A program made the position numbers and the translations under genes. A stretch of DNA of 10,856 nucleotides from Lunasporangiospora selenospora. Lineage: Eukaryota; Mortierellomycota; Mortierellomycetes; Mortierellales; Mortierellaceae. This document shows, in pieces, positions 1-6,378 of the stretch. A model generated the notes under the pieces. That model saw nothing but the letters and a program-made list of their open reading frames with translations, searched no databases and had not been told where the DNA came from. The stretch lies in assembly GCA_015680635.1 (NCBI GenBank), contig JAABOA010000580.1, positions 1 through 10,856 of the forward strand, read 5' to 3'. The stretch's first letter is position 1. Each line of letters opens with the position of its first letter.

Positions 1-120
1 TGGTTATGGCCTTGACCTTGGGCATATTCGTGGTTATGGCCTTGACCTTGGGCATCTTCGTGGCTATGGTCATGGCCTTGGTCATACTCGTGGTTATGGT
101 CATGGCCTTGGTCATATTCG
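1..120. repeat. Four tandem copies of a 30-base repeat
   Basis: Four 30-base units lie head to tail from position 1 to 120, each beginning TGG(T/C)TATGG on the plus strand. Units 1 and 2 are nearly identical, as are units 3 and 4, so the array looks like two rounds of duplication. The period is a multiple of three and the array is in frame with the minus-strand His-rich protein. The left edge cuts the array, so the true copy number is unknown. Confidence 0.9.
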
Positions 121-233
121 TGGTCGGCAAAGGGGGTGAGGAACAGGCTTTGCTCGGGGTGGCGATGGTCGAGTCCTCGGTGGGGCTGTCGGTGGTGATG
201 ATGAATACTCCTCTGGCCGTGTCTGTAGCTCAT
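1..233 (-). CDS. Histidine-rich decapeptide-repeat protein, N-terminal part (cut by window edge)
   Basis: An open minus-strand frame starts at the ATG at 231-233 and runs without a stop off the left edge, giving about 77 residues. The first ~40 residues are rich in His, Arg, Gln and Pro, with four consecutive histidines near residue 11. From about position 119 downward the frame enters four tandem 30-base repeats, each coding ten residues: EYDQGHDHNH, EYDQGHDHSH, EDAQGQGHNH and EYAQGQGHNH. The ATG has A at -3. A TATAAAAA box lies about 60 bases upstream, separated from it by a pyrimidine-rich leader. No signal peptide is visible at this start, so the His-rich part is probably cytosolic, or the true start lies in an unseen exon. 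His/Asp repeats of this sort bind divalent metals in the His-rich segments of zinc transporters and similar proteins, but the family cannot be named from this fragment. The hydrophobic plus-strand frame over the same bases is the antisense image of the His/Asp codons. Confidence 0.55.
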   Translation of the reverse strand, partial: MSYRHGQRSIHHHHRQPHRGLDHRHPEQSLFLTPFADHEYDQGHDHNHEYDQGHDHSHEDAQGQGHNHEYAQGQGHN

Positions 234-291
234 TCTTGGGGGGAGTGAGGAAAAGAAGGAAAAGAGAAAACGTAGAATGCGCTGGAGGGCA

Positions 292-299
292 TTTTTATA
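292..299 (-). promoter_or_regulatory. TATA box of the His-rich gene
   Basis: The minus strand reads TATAAAAA here, about 60 bases upstream of the ATG at 233. The bases between are strongly pyrimidine-rich, as in many fungal core promoters and leaders. Confidence 0.5.
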
Positions 300-316
300 T
301 GTACAACTGAGAGGCC

Positions 317-322
317 TTTATT
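317..322 (-). terminator. AATAAA polyadenylation-type signal
   Basis: The minus strand reads AATAAA about 205 bases downstream of the stop of the 528-794 frame and just before the TATA box of the next gene. The order stop, AATAAA, TATA, ATG fits two tandem minus-strand genes. The hexamer alone is weak evidence. Confidence 0.3.
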
Positions 323-527
323 GTGGTCCTGCCATCGTGTAGTACAGAATGTCAGTCGTCTCTTCTCTTCTCTACGGTTTGAGTGAAAATAATTACAAAT
401 TATTAGCCTTTGAGTCAGGGGGTCTCTCCAGGCACAGAGAATGAGAAAAGGCAACCACCACACAGGACGAAAAACATACCAGAGATTGATGTCGGAGCAG
501 AAAGTATTGTTTAATTGCGACTAACAC

Positions 528-794
528 TCATTTGGTCGCAAACCGGATCGCAAACTGGATCACAAACAAGCATCTATCGCACGAACACCCCTGGGTAGGC
601 TGGACAGCATTTCTAGGTGTGACCAACGGAACACGGGCAGCAGAATTGTCATGGCCGGGACCTTGGCCTCTGGGAGGGAAACCAGCTCCTGTATCAGGCC
701 CATCCGGGCTGAGGTAGAGTGCCTGGCTTTCATGAGTGAGAAGTCGGATGGAATGTGCGCGGAGATGTCGAGCGTTTCTGGCTGAGCGACTCAT
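528..794 (-). CDS. Possible small gene, 88-residue protein of unknown function
   Basis: A single-exon frame of 88 residues starts MSRSARNARHLRAHSIRL. I recognise no domain. The first 20 residues are basic (five Arg), the middle holds a Gly/Pro-rich stretch (GAGFPPRGQGPGHDN), and the end is hydrophobic with a CSCDRC cysteine cluster followed by VIQFAIRFATK. The last part is encoded by a 12-base near-repeat (TTTGCGATCCGG type). Support comes from the setting rather than from homology: the ATG has A at -3, a TATAAAAG box lies about 115 bases upstream, the bases between are pyrimidine-rich near the ATG, and an AATAAA lies downstream. It could be chance, or a first exon whose intron I cannot define. 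A plus-strand frame at 532-717 overlaps and has no comparable promoter. Confidence 0.33.
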   Translation of the reverse strand: MSRSARNARHLRAHSIRLLTHESQALYLSPDGPDTGAGFPPRGQGPGHDNSAARVPLVTPRNAVQPTQGCSCDRCLFVIQFAIRFATK

Positions 795-906
795 TCTGTC
801 GGAGGAAAAGTAGGTGGTAGGTGGTTGGTGAGCTGCGATCTTTTTTCGTATGTTCTTTTTTTTTTGTCAAGGCGACGAGATGTGTAAACGGGCGGGGCCC
901 GAGCCC

Positions 907-914
907 CTTTTATA
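907..914 (-). promoter_or_regulatory. TATA box for the 528-794 candidate
   Basis: The minus strand reads TATAAAAG here. A GC-rich segment and a T/A homopolymer stretch lie between it and the candidate ATG at 794. Confidence 0.4.
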
Positions 915-980
915 TCAAGTCATCTAAGGGAGAACGACGGTAATTTAGCCCTTGTCCCTGTGTAACCCACATTTTTTAAA

Positions 981-988
981 TATATAAA
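981..988 (+). promoter_or_regulatory. TATA-like box on the plus strand
   Basis: TATATAAA on the plus strand is followed by a pyrimidine-rich stretch (about 1010-1026), as in a core promoter, and is back to back with the minus-strand TATA box at 907-914. The first downstream ATG (1058) is stopped after seven codons with no GT donor in between, so no protein gene can be attached to it. It may serve a non-coding transcript or be simple AT-rich DNA. Confidence 0.2.
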
Positions 989-1183
989 TTTAGCCAAGGT
1001 TCGTCGAAACCACTCCTCCCCCTCTCGAGATCCCGCCAGCAGCCAGGTCTAGAGGCAATGATCCCCCAGCTATTATTATAGTTGCCTTCAAAGTTTTGAC
1101 GGCAGCCTTGTTTTCATGTAAGATTGGTCACTGCCTGATCCATTGGGACTTTACTGGCACCGGGGACTGCTTGAAAATTAACA

Positions 1184-1288
1184 ATGTCCAGAACAGATCG
1201 TCGCTGTCCAGAGAAAGTAATCGAGGCACATACCTTTCGTAGAATACAACGTGCTGTCCGCCAACAACCCGGCACAAGCGACGAATAA
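1184..1288 (+). CDS. Possible 34-residue small ORF
   Basis: A short frame starts MSRTDRRCPEKVIEAHTF and ends QPGTSDE. The ATG sits in AACAATG context (A at -3), and the stop codon overlaps an AATAAA (1284-1289). The product would be basic and hydrophilic with a single cysteine. The length is well within chance and no homology is recognised. The plus-strand TATA-like box at 981 lies about 200 bases upstream. Confidence 0.13.
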   Translation: MSRTDRRCPEKVIEAHTFRRIQRAVRQQPGTSDE

Positions 1289-2104
1289 AATAAGGTTCAA
1301 AATTAATATTTCTCGATCCTAATGGCTCTCTTTCGTGCTAATTTGGGGAGAGGCAAGGAGAGAGAGAAGCCGCCAAAGATCGCCCTCCTTGCTTAGGTTA
1401 TCCATCGATATATCTCACTGTAAGCTACTGGGAGAAGTAAAATAGACATGAACATCGCTACCGAGCCTCGTGGATCCTGACCAGGATCGGAGAAGACGTC
1501 CTGAATTTCTGCTTCTTCAAGGCGGCAACAGGGCTTTTATTTTCGACGGTGCCCCGGATACAATTTGTCACAATTTGCCCGCGGATAGAAGAGTGAACAT
1601 TGCCCGAAGTGACGACGACTGGGAGTAAGGAGTCACGGGTTCTTAAGAGTTTTCACTGTAATGAGCACGACGAACGAGCAGTGGTAAAGGAAGTAAGAGC
1701 AAGGAACACGATGGGAAGGGAAGAAAGTCAGTGCTCAAGACTTGGGAGACGGGAAGAGTGTGAGCAACAGAGCACTGAAAGGAATGAAAAATTCAAGCAC
1801 ACACACTTCTCTCCCTCTCTCCTCTCCCTCATACACACCTGAGCACCGCCCAGTAAACTTGCAAGAGACGAGCAATTGAAAGGGCTATAAGCTCACCTGC
1901 AGACATTGGAGAAAATACATGGCACCTGGAAGCAGGGGGAGGAACAGTGCAGCTGTGGCTCTCTCGATTTTTCAGAAAATAACCCCCAGTGCCTTCAGGG
2001 TCGTGCGATTTATGCTCATTATGAGGGATGCTGCAAGGCTTAAATGGTTGGATATATGAGGGCGGGAAGAAGAAGAGAAAACGGGAGGCCCAGGAGCGGC
2101 CTTA
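1289..2104. other. Intergenic stretch with no supported gene
   Basis: No convincing coding region, RNA gene or mobile element is seen. A frame at 1600-1842 (+) ends in a low-complexity CT-rich tract and has no promoter or homology support. The purine-rich part at about 1680-1760 and the CT-rich part at 1806-1832 are compositional tracts only. Confidence 0.5.
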
Positions 2105-2368
2105 TTAGACGAGCCCAGGAAGACTTTGCGAGAGCAAGTAGACTCCAACAAATAGGCCTTTGCCCATCAATACACAGCCCATCCACACTCCTATGGTCTG
2201 GACAATGTACGCACCGACCGTAAAAACGATCGGAACGGCCAACTTATTGCGTGCCCTATCCATTGCAACACAGTCTACAAACGGCCTCAAAGGCAAGAGA
2301 GCATAGAGCAACAACAAATGAAGGCAGTAAATTTGTACATCGTGCGCATAGTAAAGATTGAGTAGCAT
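2105..2368 (-). CDS. Possible small membrane protein (or last exon), unknown
   Basis: An 87-residue frame from the ATG at 2366-2368 carries two hydrophobic stretches: residues about 13-28 (IYCLHLLLLYALLPL) and about 49-80, a longer region of Val, Ile, Gly and Leu. A short charged loop (MDRARNK) lies between them, which is a plausible two-helix topology. An in-frame TAA lies a few codons upstream with no AG between it and the ATG, so either this ATG is used or an exon begins inside the frame; TTTGTAG near 2279 could be such an acceptor. I recognise no family. A TATA-like GATAAAAT lies only ~20 bases upstream, too close to serve as a normal promoter. This may be chance. Confidence 0.22.
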   Translation of the reverse strand: MLLNLYYAHDVQIYCLHLLLLYALLPLRPFVDCVAMDRARNKLAVPIVFTVGAYIVQTIGVWMGCVLMGKGLFVGVYLLSQSLPGLV

Positions 2369-2681
2369 GATGGGCCGCACGGAGTAATTTTATCCACGAT
2401 CGACGAAAAAAGCAAATCGAGGGTTTGGACTCAGAAAAACCATTGGACCTTTAATGCCAAAGAGAGGAAAAGGGTGGTAGACTGTTACAAGGAAGGAGGG
2501 AAGGGGGAAAGTTCAATGACAAAGAGGTCAACTATCCAGTTGAAGCAAAGGGAATCTAGATGGGAGAGGGAAAGCTAGGGATGTATGAAAAGCTTCAAAG
2601 GGTCGGCTTAATAGGTTGTCCATAGACATTTCCTTGGAAGCTACACTTGTCCGTTGTATCAGAAGAAGATCTGCAAGGTGT

Positions 2682-3332
2682 TTAAGCGCCCCCTGCACCA
2701 CCCTGGAAAAATGGATATGGACCTGGCCTGGAATGCCGGTCTTTTCTTGGATCTCGATTTTCGTAATTTAGGACCGAGCCTGGTGCAAGATCGAGCTTTG
2801 CCTCATTGAACAACGTTTCCTTTTCCCTGTGATTCCAAAAATTGCTGAGCTCGTCGCAGGAACAAAATGAGTTCTGTAGCATTGGTCTTTGTCCGCAGAT
2901 TGCTGTACAAGACTTTCTACAAGCGAATGTTGTGGGTCCAGGTACATTTCTATAGGAGGATGCGCCAGCTGTACATCTCGAGAGATTGACTGTTTCGACG
3001 CCTCCATAGCGTTGTTGCTGACTAACTCTTTGCCGGAGTCTTTGTGACTTTTTGGCCTTGGATAGTTCAATAGAGTGAGACTGGTGAGGCTCCTGCATTA
3101 GAGAGCTACCTGAGGGTGAAAGTCCTGCTACGAGAGCCCCGACTCTTGTCGTGGTGGTACACGGATTTCTGGAGACTGTTGGGCTGTCTGCAAGGCAATT
3201 CGTATCCTCCTTCTCATGCTCGGTATTAGATTTGTCTTTGTAGGAGAATATTGGATTGTCTGCTCTGTCGACCCTTGACAGTCGGGCTGCAGCGAGAGCG
3301 AAATAAGGCGCTTTTGGATTTATGGCAGCCAT
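2682..3332 (-). CDS. Orphan 216-residue basic protein with a cysteine cluster
   Basis: The frame is open for 307 codons (2682-3602), which is unlikely by chance. The first ATG is at 3330-3332 and starts MAAINPKAPYFALAAARLSR. The 90 upstream codons look like a pyrimidine-rich leader with a TATA box rather than protein, so I start at this ATG. Residues about 35-80 are polar and Thr/Ser-rich. Residues about 105-125 are strongly basic (SKAKKSQRLRQRVSQQQRYG). Residues about 134-172 hold six cysteines spaced C-x17-C-x3-C-x3-C-x10-C-x-C. The tail is charged, then Pro/Gly-rich (RPGPYPFFQGGAGGA). No known domain is recognised. The cysteine cluster could bind metal, but the spacing matches no zinc finger I know. 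No signal peptide or membrane segment is seen. Other minus frames (2768-3070 and 3226-3465) overlap, so frame choice is not certain. Confidence 0.45.
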   Translation of the reverse strand: MAAINPKAPYFALAAARLSRVDRADNPIFSYKDKSNTEHEKEDTNCLADSPTVSRNPCTTTTRVGALVAGLSPSGSSLMQEPHQSHSIELSKAKKSQRLRQRVSQQQRYGGVETVNLSRCTAGASSYRNVPGPTTFACRKSCTAICGQRPMLQNSFCSCDELSNFWNHREKETLFNEAKLDLAPGSVLNYENRDPRKDRHSRPGPYPFFQGGAGGA

Positions 3333-3435
3333 GGGATCTTGTCGAACGCAAATGAGAAGATGAGACCGTGTGCAGAGGCTTGAGTAAGGGGGATAGGGAG
3401 CGAGGGAGAGGGGGACGAAAGGCACGGGTCTGATA

Positions 3436-3443
3436 GAGATATA
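3436..3443 (-). promoter_or_regulatory. TATA-like box of the 216-residue orphan
   Basis: The minus strand reads TATATCTC about 105 bases upstream of the ATG at 3332. A long C/T-rich stretch follows, as expected for a fungal core promoter and leader. This argues against translation from further upstream in the same open frame. Confidence 0.35.
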
Positions 3444-4134
3444 GGGAGGGGAGGGTCTGTTCCACTTGCTTTTAAAAACTAGATTGCTGGATGGTAGATC
3501 GTCCTCACACTTGTAAAAGCGGCAGATTATTTTTTTCTGCAAAGGGCAAAGGCACACCACTGGCCCAAAGACAGTCCTCACAAGACTCCCGCAAGATGAC
3601 AATAATGCACAGCTTATGTGGGCTTGCAGGTCTTCAGCAAAACTCTATGCAAGCGGTCTAATTACCTCATTGCAGGCGGGTCGGCAGGAGTAAAGGCGTC
3701 AGTAAAATAACCCAACGGGGTAAAAACCCTATTCTGGCGGGCCGGATGGCCAGTAAACCTTTTTCTGGAAGGTCAGTGCAGTCCTATCCAGATAAGACTA
3801 CCAACATGTACCTTTCAGGCGAGTGAGCCACTCTACTCTTCTCTTCCCTTCAATCCAGGAACGAAGAAGCAGCACCGATTTTGAGCAGAGCCATTTACAT
3901 CAATAGCCGTCTATCTTACCACAACTCCATACCAGAGAACAGACCAAACCCGTGCGTCCACATAAGGATCTTTAGTAGCGTCCATTTGTGTATTTATTAC
4001 AACTTATCCCTTGTGCATGTGTATGAAATGACGAGCAATATCCCTTTTAGAAAGCCTTGTGCGAGCTTCCTGTTGTACAGACATGGGTGACGCATGACGA
4101 CAACTGGACCATGGGAATGAGCTTTTCTCCCCCT
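3444..4134. other. Stretch without a supported gene, apart from one polyadenylation-type hexamer
   Basis: This covers the upstream side of the 216-residue orphan and the downstream side of the 4135-4386 frame. A plus-strand frame at 3881-4090 has no promoter, splice or homology support. An AATAAA on the minus strand (3993-3998) is listed separately. Confidence 0.5.
3993..3998 (-). terminator. AATAAA polyadenylation-type signal
   Basis: The minus strand reads GTAATAAATAC, with AATAAA about 137 bases downstream of the stop of the 4135-4386 frame. This is a sensible 3' UTR length. Confidence 0.35.
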
Positions 4135-4386
4135 CTAACCGTTAAGACGCAGTGTTGCAGTGCGTCTACCCTTGTGTTCAAGTAGCACTTGAACTAAGTG
4201 GCATACTAATTCTCCGCCAATCATTTCGTCCAATGCCCGATTGATAAACCGATCAAGAGGAGCTATCATTGATTTGAGAGATTGGTCGAAGCCAGGACCA
4301 TGGCATGAGCGCCTTCGGTGATTCCGCCTCTTATTTTTGGGGCTACTTGCGAGAAGGTGCTCAATAAGCAACGACCGTCTGCTCAT
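4135..4386 (-). CDS. Possible 83-residue basic protein, unknown
   Basis: The frame starts MSRRSLLIEHLLASSPKN. A strongly basic patch at residues about 18-27 (KNKRRNHRRR) is followed by a stretch that could be two amphipathic helices (SLKSMIAPLDRFINRALDEM and ELVCHLVQVLLEHK) and a short polar tail. No family is recognised; the basic patch could be a nuclear-localisation or nucleic-acid-binding segment. Support is an AATAAA 137 bases downstream and a pyrimidine-rich stretch before the ATG. Against it, there is no clear TATA box, and a divergent plus-strand candidate starts on the same CATG, so probably only one of the two is real. Confidence 0.33.
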   Translation of the reverse strand: MSRRSLLIEHLLASSPKNKRRNHRRRSCHGPGFDQSLKSMIAPLDRFINRALDEMIGGELVCHLVQVLLEHKGRRTATLRLNG

Positions 4387-4695
4387 GTCACAGTACTTGC
4401 TTGAGACTGTTGTGAGTGCAGAGGGATTGATGGCCGATAAGGAAAATGCATGGCCTCATGACCTTCCATTGGAAAAGAGGTAAGGTACGCATGTGTAAAC
4501 GAAAGTAGCCTTGACAAGCTCTGTACTTTGACGGCTCAGAATTCTGGCTTTCTCTTCTCTTTCAGAGTGAAAATGAGCTCGGCTGGAGAGTGTAGCAATA
4601 CGCTGATACCAATGTGCTCACAGGGCTTTGATGTACTCGGTTGCACATATCTTGGTGGGAGAAATTTTGTCTTCTTGATGTTAGGCTTCTGTTGA
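4385..4695 (+). CDS. Possible two-exon small gene, 74 residues, unknown
   Basis: Exon 1 (4385-4479) begins MSQYLLETVVSAEGLMADK; a second in-frame ATG is at 4430. It ends at a strong donor, GAG|GTAAGG (4480). The intron of 86 bases ends in a pyrimidine-rich acceptor, CTCTTCTCTTTCAG (to 4565), with a possible branch site CTTTGAC about 35 bases before it. Exon 2 (4566-4695) keeps the frame and ends GGRNFVFLMLGFC before TGA. Exon 1 is acidic and exon 2 is Cys-containing with a hydrophobic end. No homology is recognised. The donor and acceptor are good and the intron has a typical fungal length, but the protein is short and the match could be accidental. It starts back to back with the 4135-4386 frame. 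Confidence 0.25.
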
Positions 4696-5190
4696 GCACG
4701 GGCTGTCCAGAGCTGTAATGAGCAACGGTGCTTTGATGCGAGGCTTTCAGCCCATGTGAATTCGCTCTGTGTATCTCGGAATCCGGGGACGAGTCGATTG
4801 AAAAAAGTACATGTGCACAGAGAAAACCTAGCCTCCTCTGTGCCAGAGTCTGGTCCTGAGCCTTAGAATGCGATGCTCAATCCTCCTTATATTCGTTTCA
4901 GTCATCAACCCCACTTTTGTGAGCATGAAAACTGTTTGTTCTTCATCTTCAAATTGTTTGCCTGTGAATATTTGCCAACACGGTCCTGGCACAAAGCGGC
5001 GCACAGACCATGTGTGACTGACTTGGTGCCTTGAAGTGAAGGATTAATGAAATAGGAATTATGGATGCACCGAGACTACGATCATCTCTTGTAAACTCAT
5101 CTGAACGATGGCCAACACTCGATTTTTCTCTAGAAGATGGATTGTCTAAAAACCAACTGGACCGTGTCTGTCCTTGAAGACTCTGTATGA
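4696..5190. other. Intergenic stretch with no supported gene
   Basis: No frame, RNA gene or repeat here earns a call. Isolated features such as TTATATTC near 4886 and an acceptor-like TTTCAG near 4900 could not be joined into a gene model. Confidence 0.5.
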
Positions 5191-5237
5191 TCTTCCTACC
5201 TCCCTCCCTTCCCTCCTTCCCTCCCTCCCTCCCCTCA
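5191..5237. repeat. Polypyrimidine (CCCT/CCTT) microsatellite
   Basis: A run of about 45 bases is almost pure C and T on the plus strand, built of CCCT and CCTT units, and ends in CCCCTCAG. Mirror-like polypyrimidine tracts of this length can form triplex (H-DNA) in supercoiled DNA. It could also act as a splice-acceptor tract for a plus-strand transcript, but no matching exon was found. Confidence 0.7.
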
Positions 5238-5420
5238 GGTAAAGTGGTGCGGATTATCTGTGGGGTAGATCAGGAAAGCGGAGGACAAACCACGGAGTCT
5301 CATTGGATAATGAAAGGCAAGGAAAGAGAAGAAAGGTAGGGGACGGTAGATTCGAACTGAAAGAAAGAGACTTGCAGGAGAAGGACTGAATGAAATAGGA
5401 CCGTTGAATGCAAAAATGAT

Positions 5421-5426
5421 TTTATT
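5421..5426 (-). terminator. AATAAA polyadenylation-type signal
   Basis: The minus strand reads AATAAA about 125 bases downstream of the stop of the 5551-5787 frame, in AT-rich sequence typical of a 3' UTR. Confidence 0.35.
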
Positions 5427-5550
5427 CTTAGTATTTGAATTGGATTGAATAAAAACTGTGTTTATATCCGAATTGACCATCGTCATGCAGAAAGTAACAA
5501 GGGGAGGAATCTTTGCTGCGGAAATGACCCGCAATAAAAAGAATGGAATG

Positions 5551-5787
5551 CTACACTGCAATTGGGTTTTGGATGTGCCGAAAGGATAGACCAGTTTCCT
5601 TGACTGGATTGGATCCTTGGACGAGCAATTGTGTAAAGAGTCCTGTGTTGGTTCCCACGGCTGCTCGATTGCATGCCGCATAATAGGCTTCACAAGTGAC
5701 CCATGGTGAGGCACCGAAGATTGAGGCACGGATGGGTGCTTGCATGCTAGCACCATGGTGTGTTGGATCATGGCTGCGAAAGGTCAT
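5551..5787 (-). CDS. Possible 78-residue protein or 3' exon, unknown
   Basis: The frame starts MTFRSHDPTHHGASM, with a second Met at residue 15. It includes an Ala-rich stretch with two cysteines (CEAYYAAC) and ends FRHIQNPIAV. Amino-acid content looks protein-like (Ala, Gly, Thr, Val), and an AATAAA follows after about 125 bases. A longer overlapping frame (5235-5771, 178 residues) crosses the AATAAA region and becomes Phe/Ser/Pro-rich, as UTR sequence often does, so I prefer the shorter frame. The region upstream of 5787 holds possible acceptor sites (for example CTTTCGCAG near 5777), so this may be the last exon of a gene whose first exon I could not fix. Cys/Ala-rich small secreted fungal proteins are one possibility, but no signal peptide is visible. 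Confidence 0.3.
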   Translation of the reverse strand: MTFRSHDPTHHGASMQAPIRASIFGASPWVTCEAYYAACNRAAVGTNTGLFTQLLVQGSNPVKETGLSFRHIQNPIAV

Positions 5788-6270
5788 GGGTAAGTGAAAG
5801 ATCTTCCGGATGAGGATGTGAGCGGAATAGAGAGTGTGGTCGCCCAGTTGTCCGGATTGATGTGCCCAGAGGATACATGAATTTCATGGCAATAATGGCC
5901 ATCGTAACTTGTTCTTAAAATGTGCGATAGTGTTGGCTCTAACGCTTGATGACTTATCAAATCGACAAAGAAAGGCCAGTTGAGTACCCAGTCATGGTCT
6001 GACCGCTACGAGACACAAACAAACTTAAATTGAGATGGAACTCACCCATTGTTATTTTCCCGTATGATCCTGACTCTGGTCCTGAGGTTCTCCCTGTCCC
6101 TGAATTGAGTTGCCCTGAATCGCTCCCTGGGGGGCGATCAGTGCAGGAGCAGAGGAATCCTGTGGGAGACCATCAGCTTCACAAAAGGCTTCGAGGCCAA
6201 CCATGCGATCCGCCTTATCAGATGGGGCGGATCCGGGGAGTCGACGTCTGTTAAGTTGTGACATTGGAAA
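5788..6270. other. Unresolved region with overlapping short frames on both strands
   Basis: A minus frame ends at 6052 and is open upstream through the 12-base repeat. It reads Ser-Pro-Asn-His/Arg tetrapeptides and then a Gln-rich tail (GNSIQGQGEPQDQSQDHTGK). A plus frame at 6030-6254 and a second plus frame running into the repeat are also open. No promoter, splice set or homology separates them, so none is called. A donor-like GGGTGAGT on the minus strand near 6046 lies just after the minus-frame stop and does not rescue it. Confidence 0.35.
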
Positions 6271-6378
6271 GGGTGAGTGGTTGGGTGAGCGATTGGGTGA
6301 TCGGCTGGGTGAGTGGTTGGGTGAGTGGTTGGGTGAGCGATTGGGTGATCAGCTGGGTGAGTGACTGTGTGAGTAGTT
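6271..6378. repeat. 12-base minisatellite, nine copies, with 48-base higher-order unit
   Basis: Nine units of GGGTGAGTGGTT or close variants (GGGTGAGCGATT, GGGTGATCGGCT) follow without gaps. Units 2-5 (6283-6330) and units 6-9 (6331-6378) match in order, so a 48-base block was duplicated after the 12-base units had diverged. A degenerate further unit follows. The period is a multiple of three, so several reading frames stay open through it. Confidence 0.85.

Noticed and set aside
6-248. Hydrophobic 80-residue plus-strand frame with repeated MALTLGIFV units
   Set aside because: It is the antisense image of the His/Asp-rich minus frame: codons for His, Asp and Asn read backwards as Met, Val and Ile. 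The TATA box and leader fit the minus strand.
981-1081. Plus-strand gene starting at the ATG at 1058 behind the TATATAAA box
   Set aside because: The frame stops after seven codons and there is no GT donor before the stop.
1600-1842. 80-residue plus frame starting MPEVTTTGSKESRV
   Set aside because: Low-complexity purine-rich then CT-rich sequence, with no promoter, splice sites or homology.
5345-5362. T-loop-like TTCGAAT on the minus strand, possible tRNA
   Set aside because: The flanking bases do not pair as a T stem, and no D arm, anticodon arm or acceptor stem can be built.
6030-6254. 74-residue plus frame and the overlapping 70-residue minus frame
   Set aside because: Both strands are open over the same bases and neither has a promoter, splice set or homology, so neither is called as a gene.
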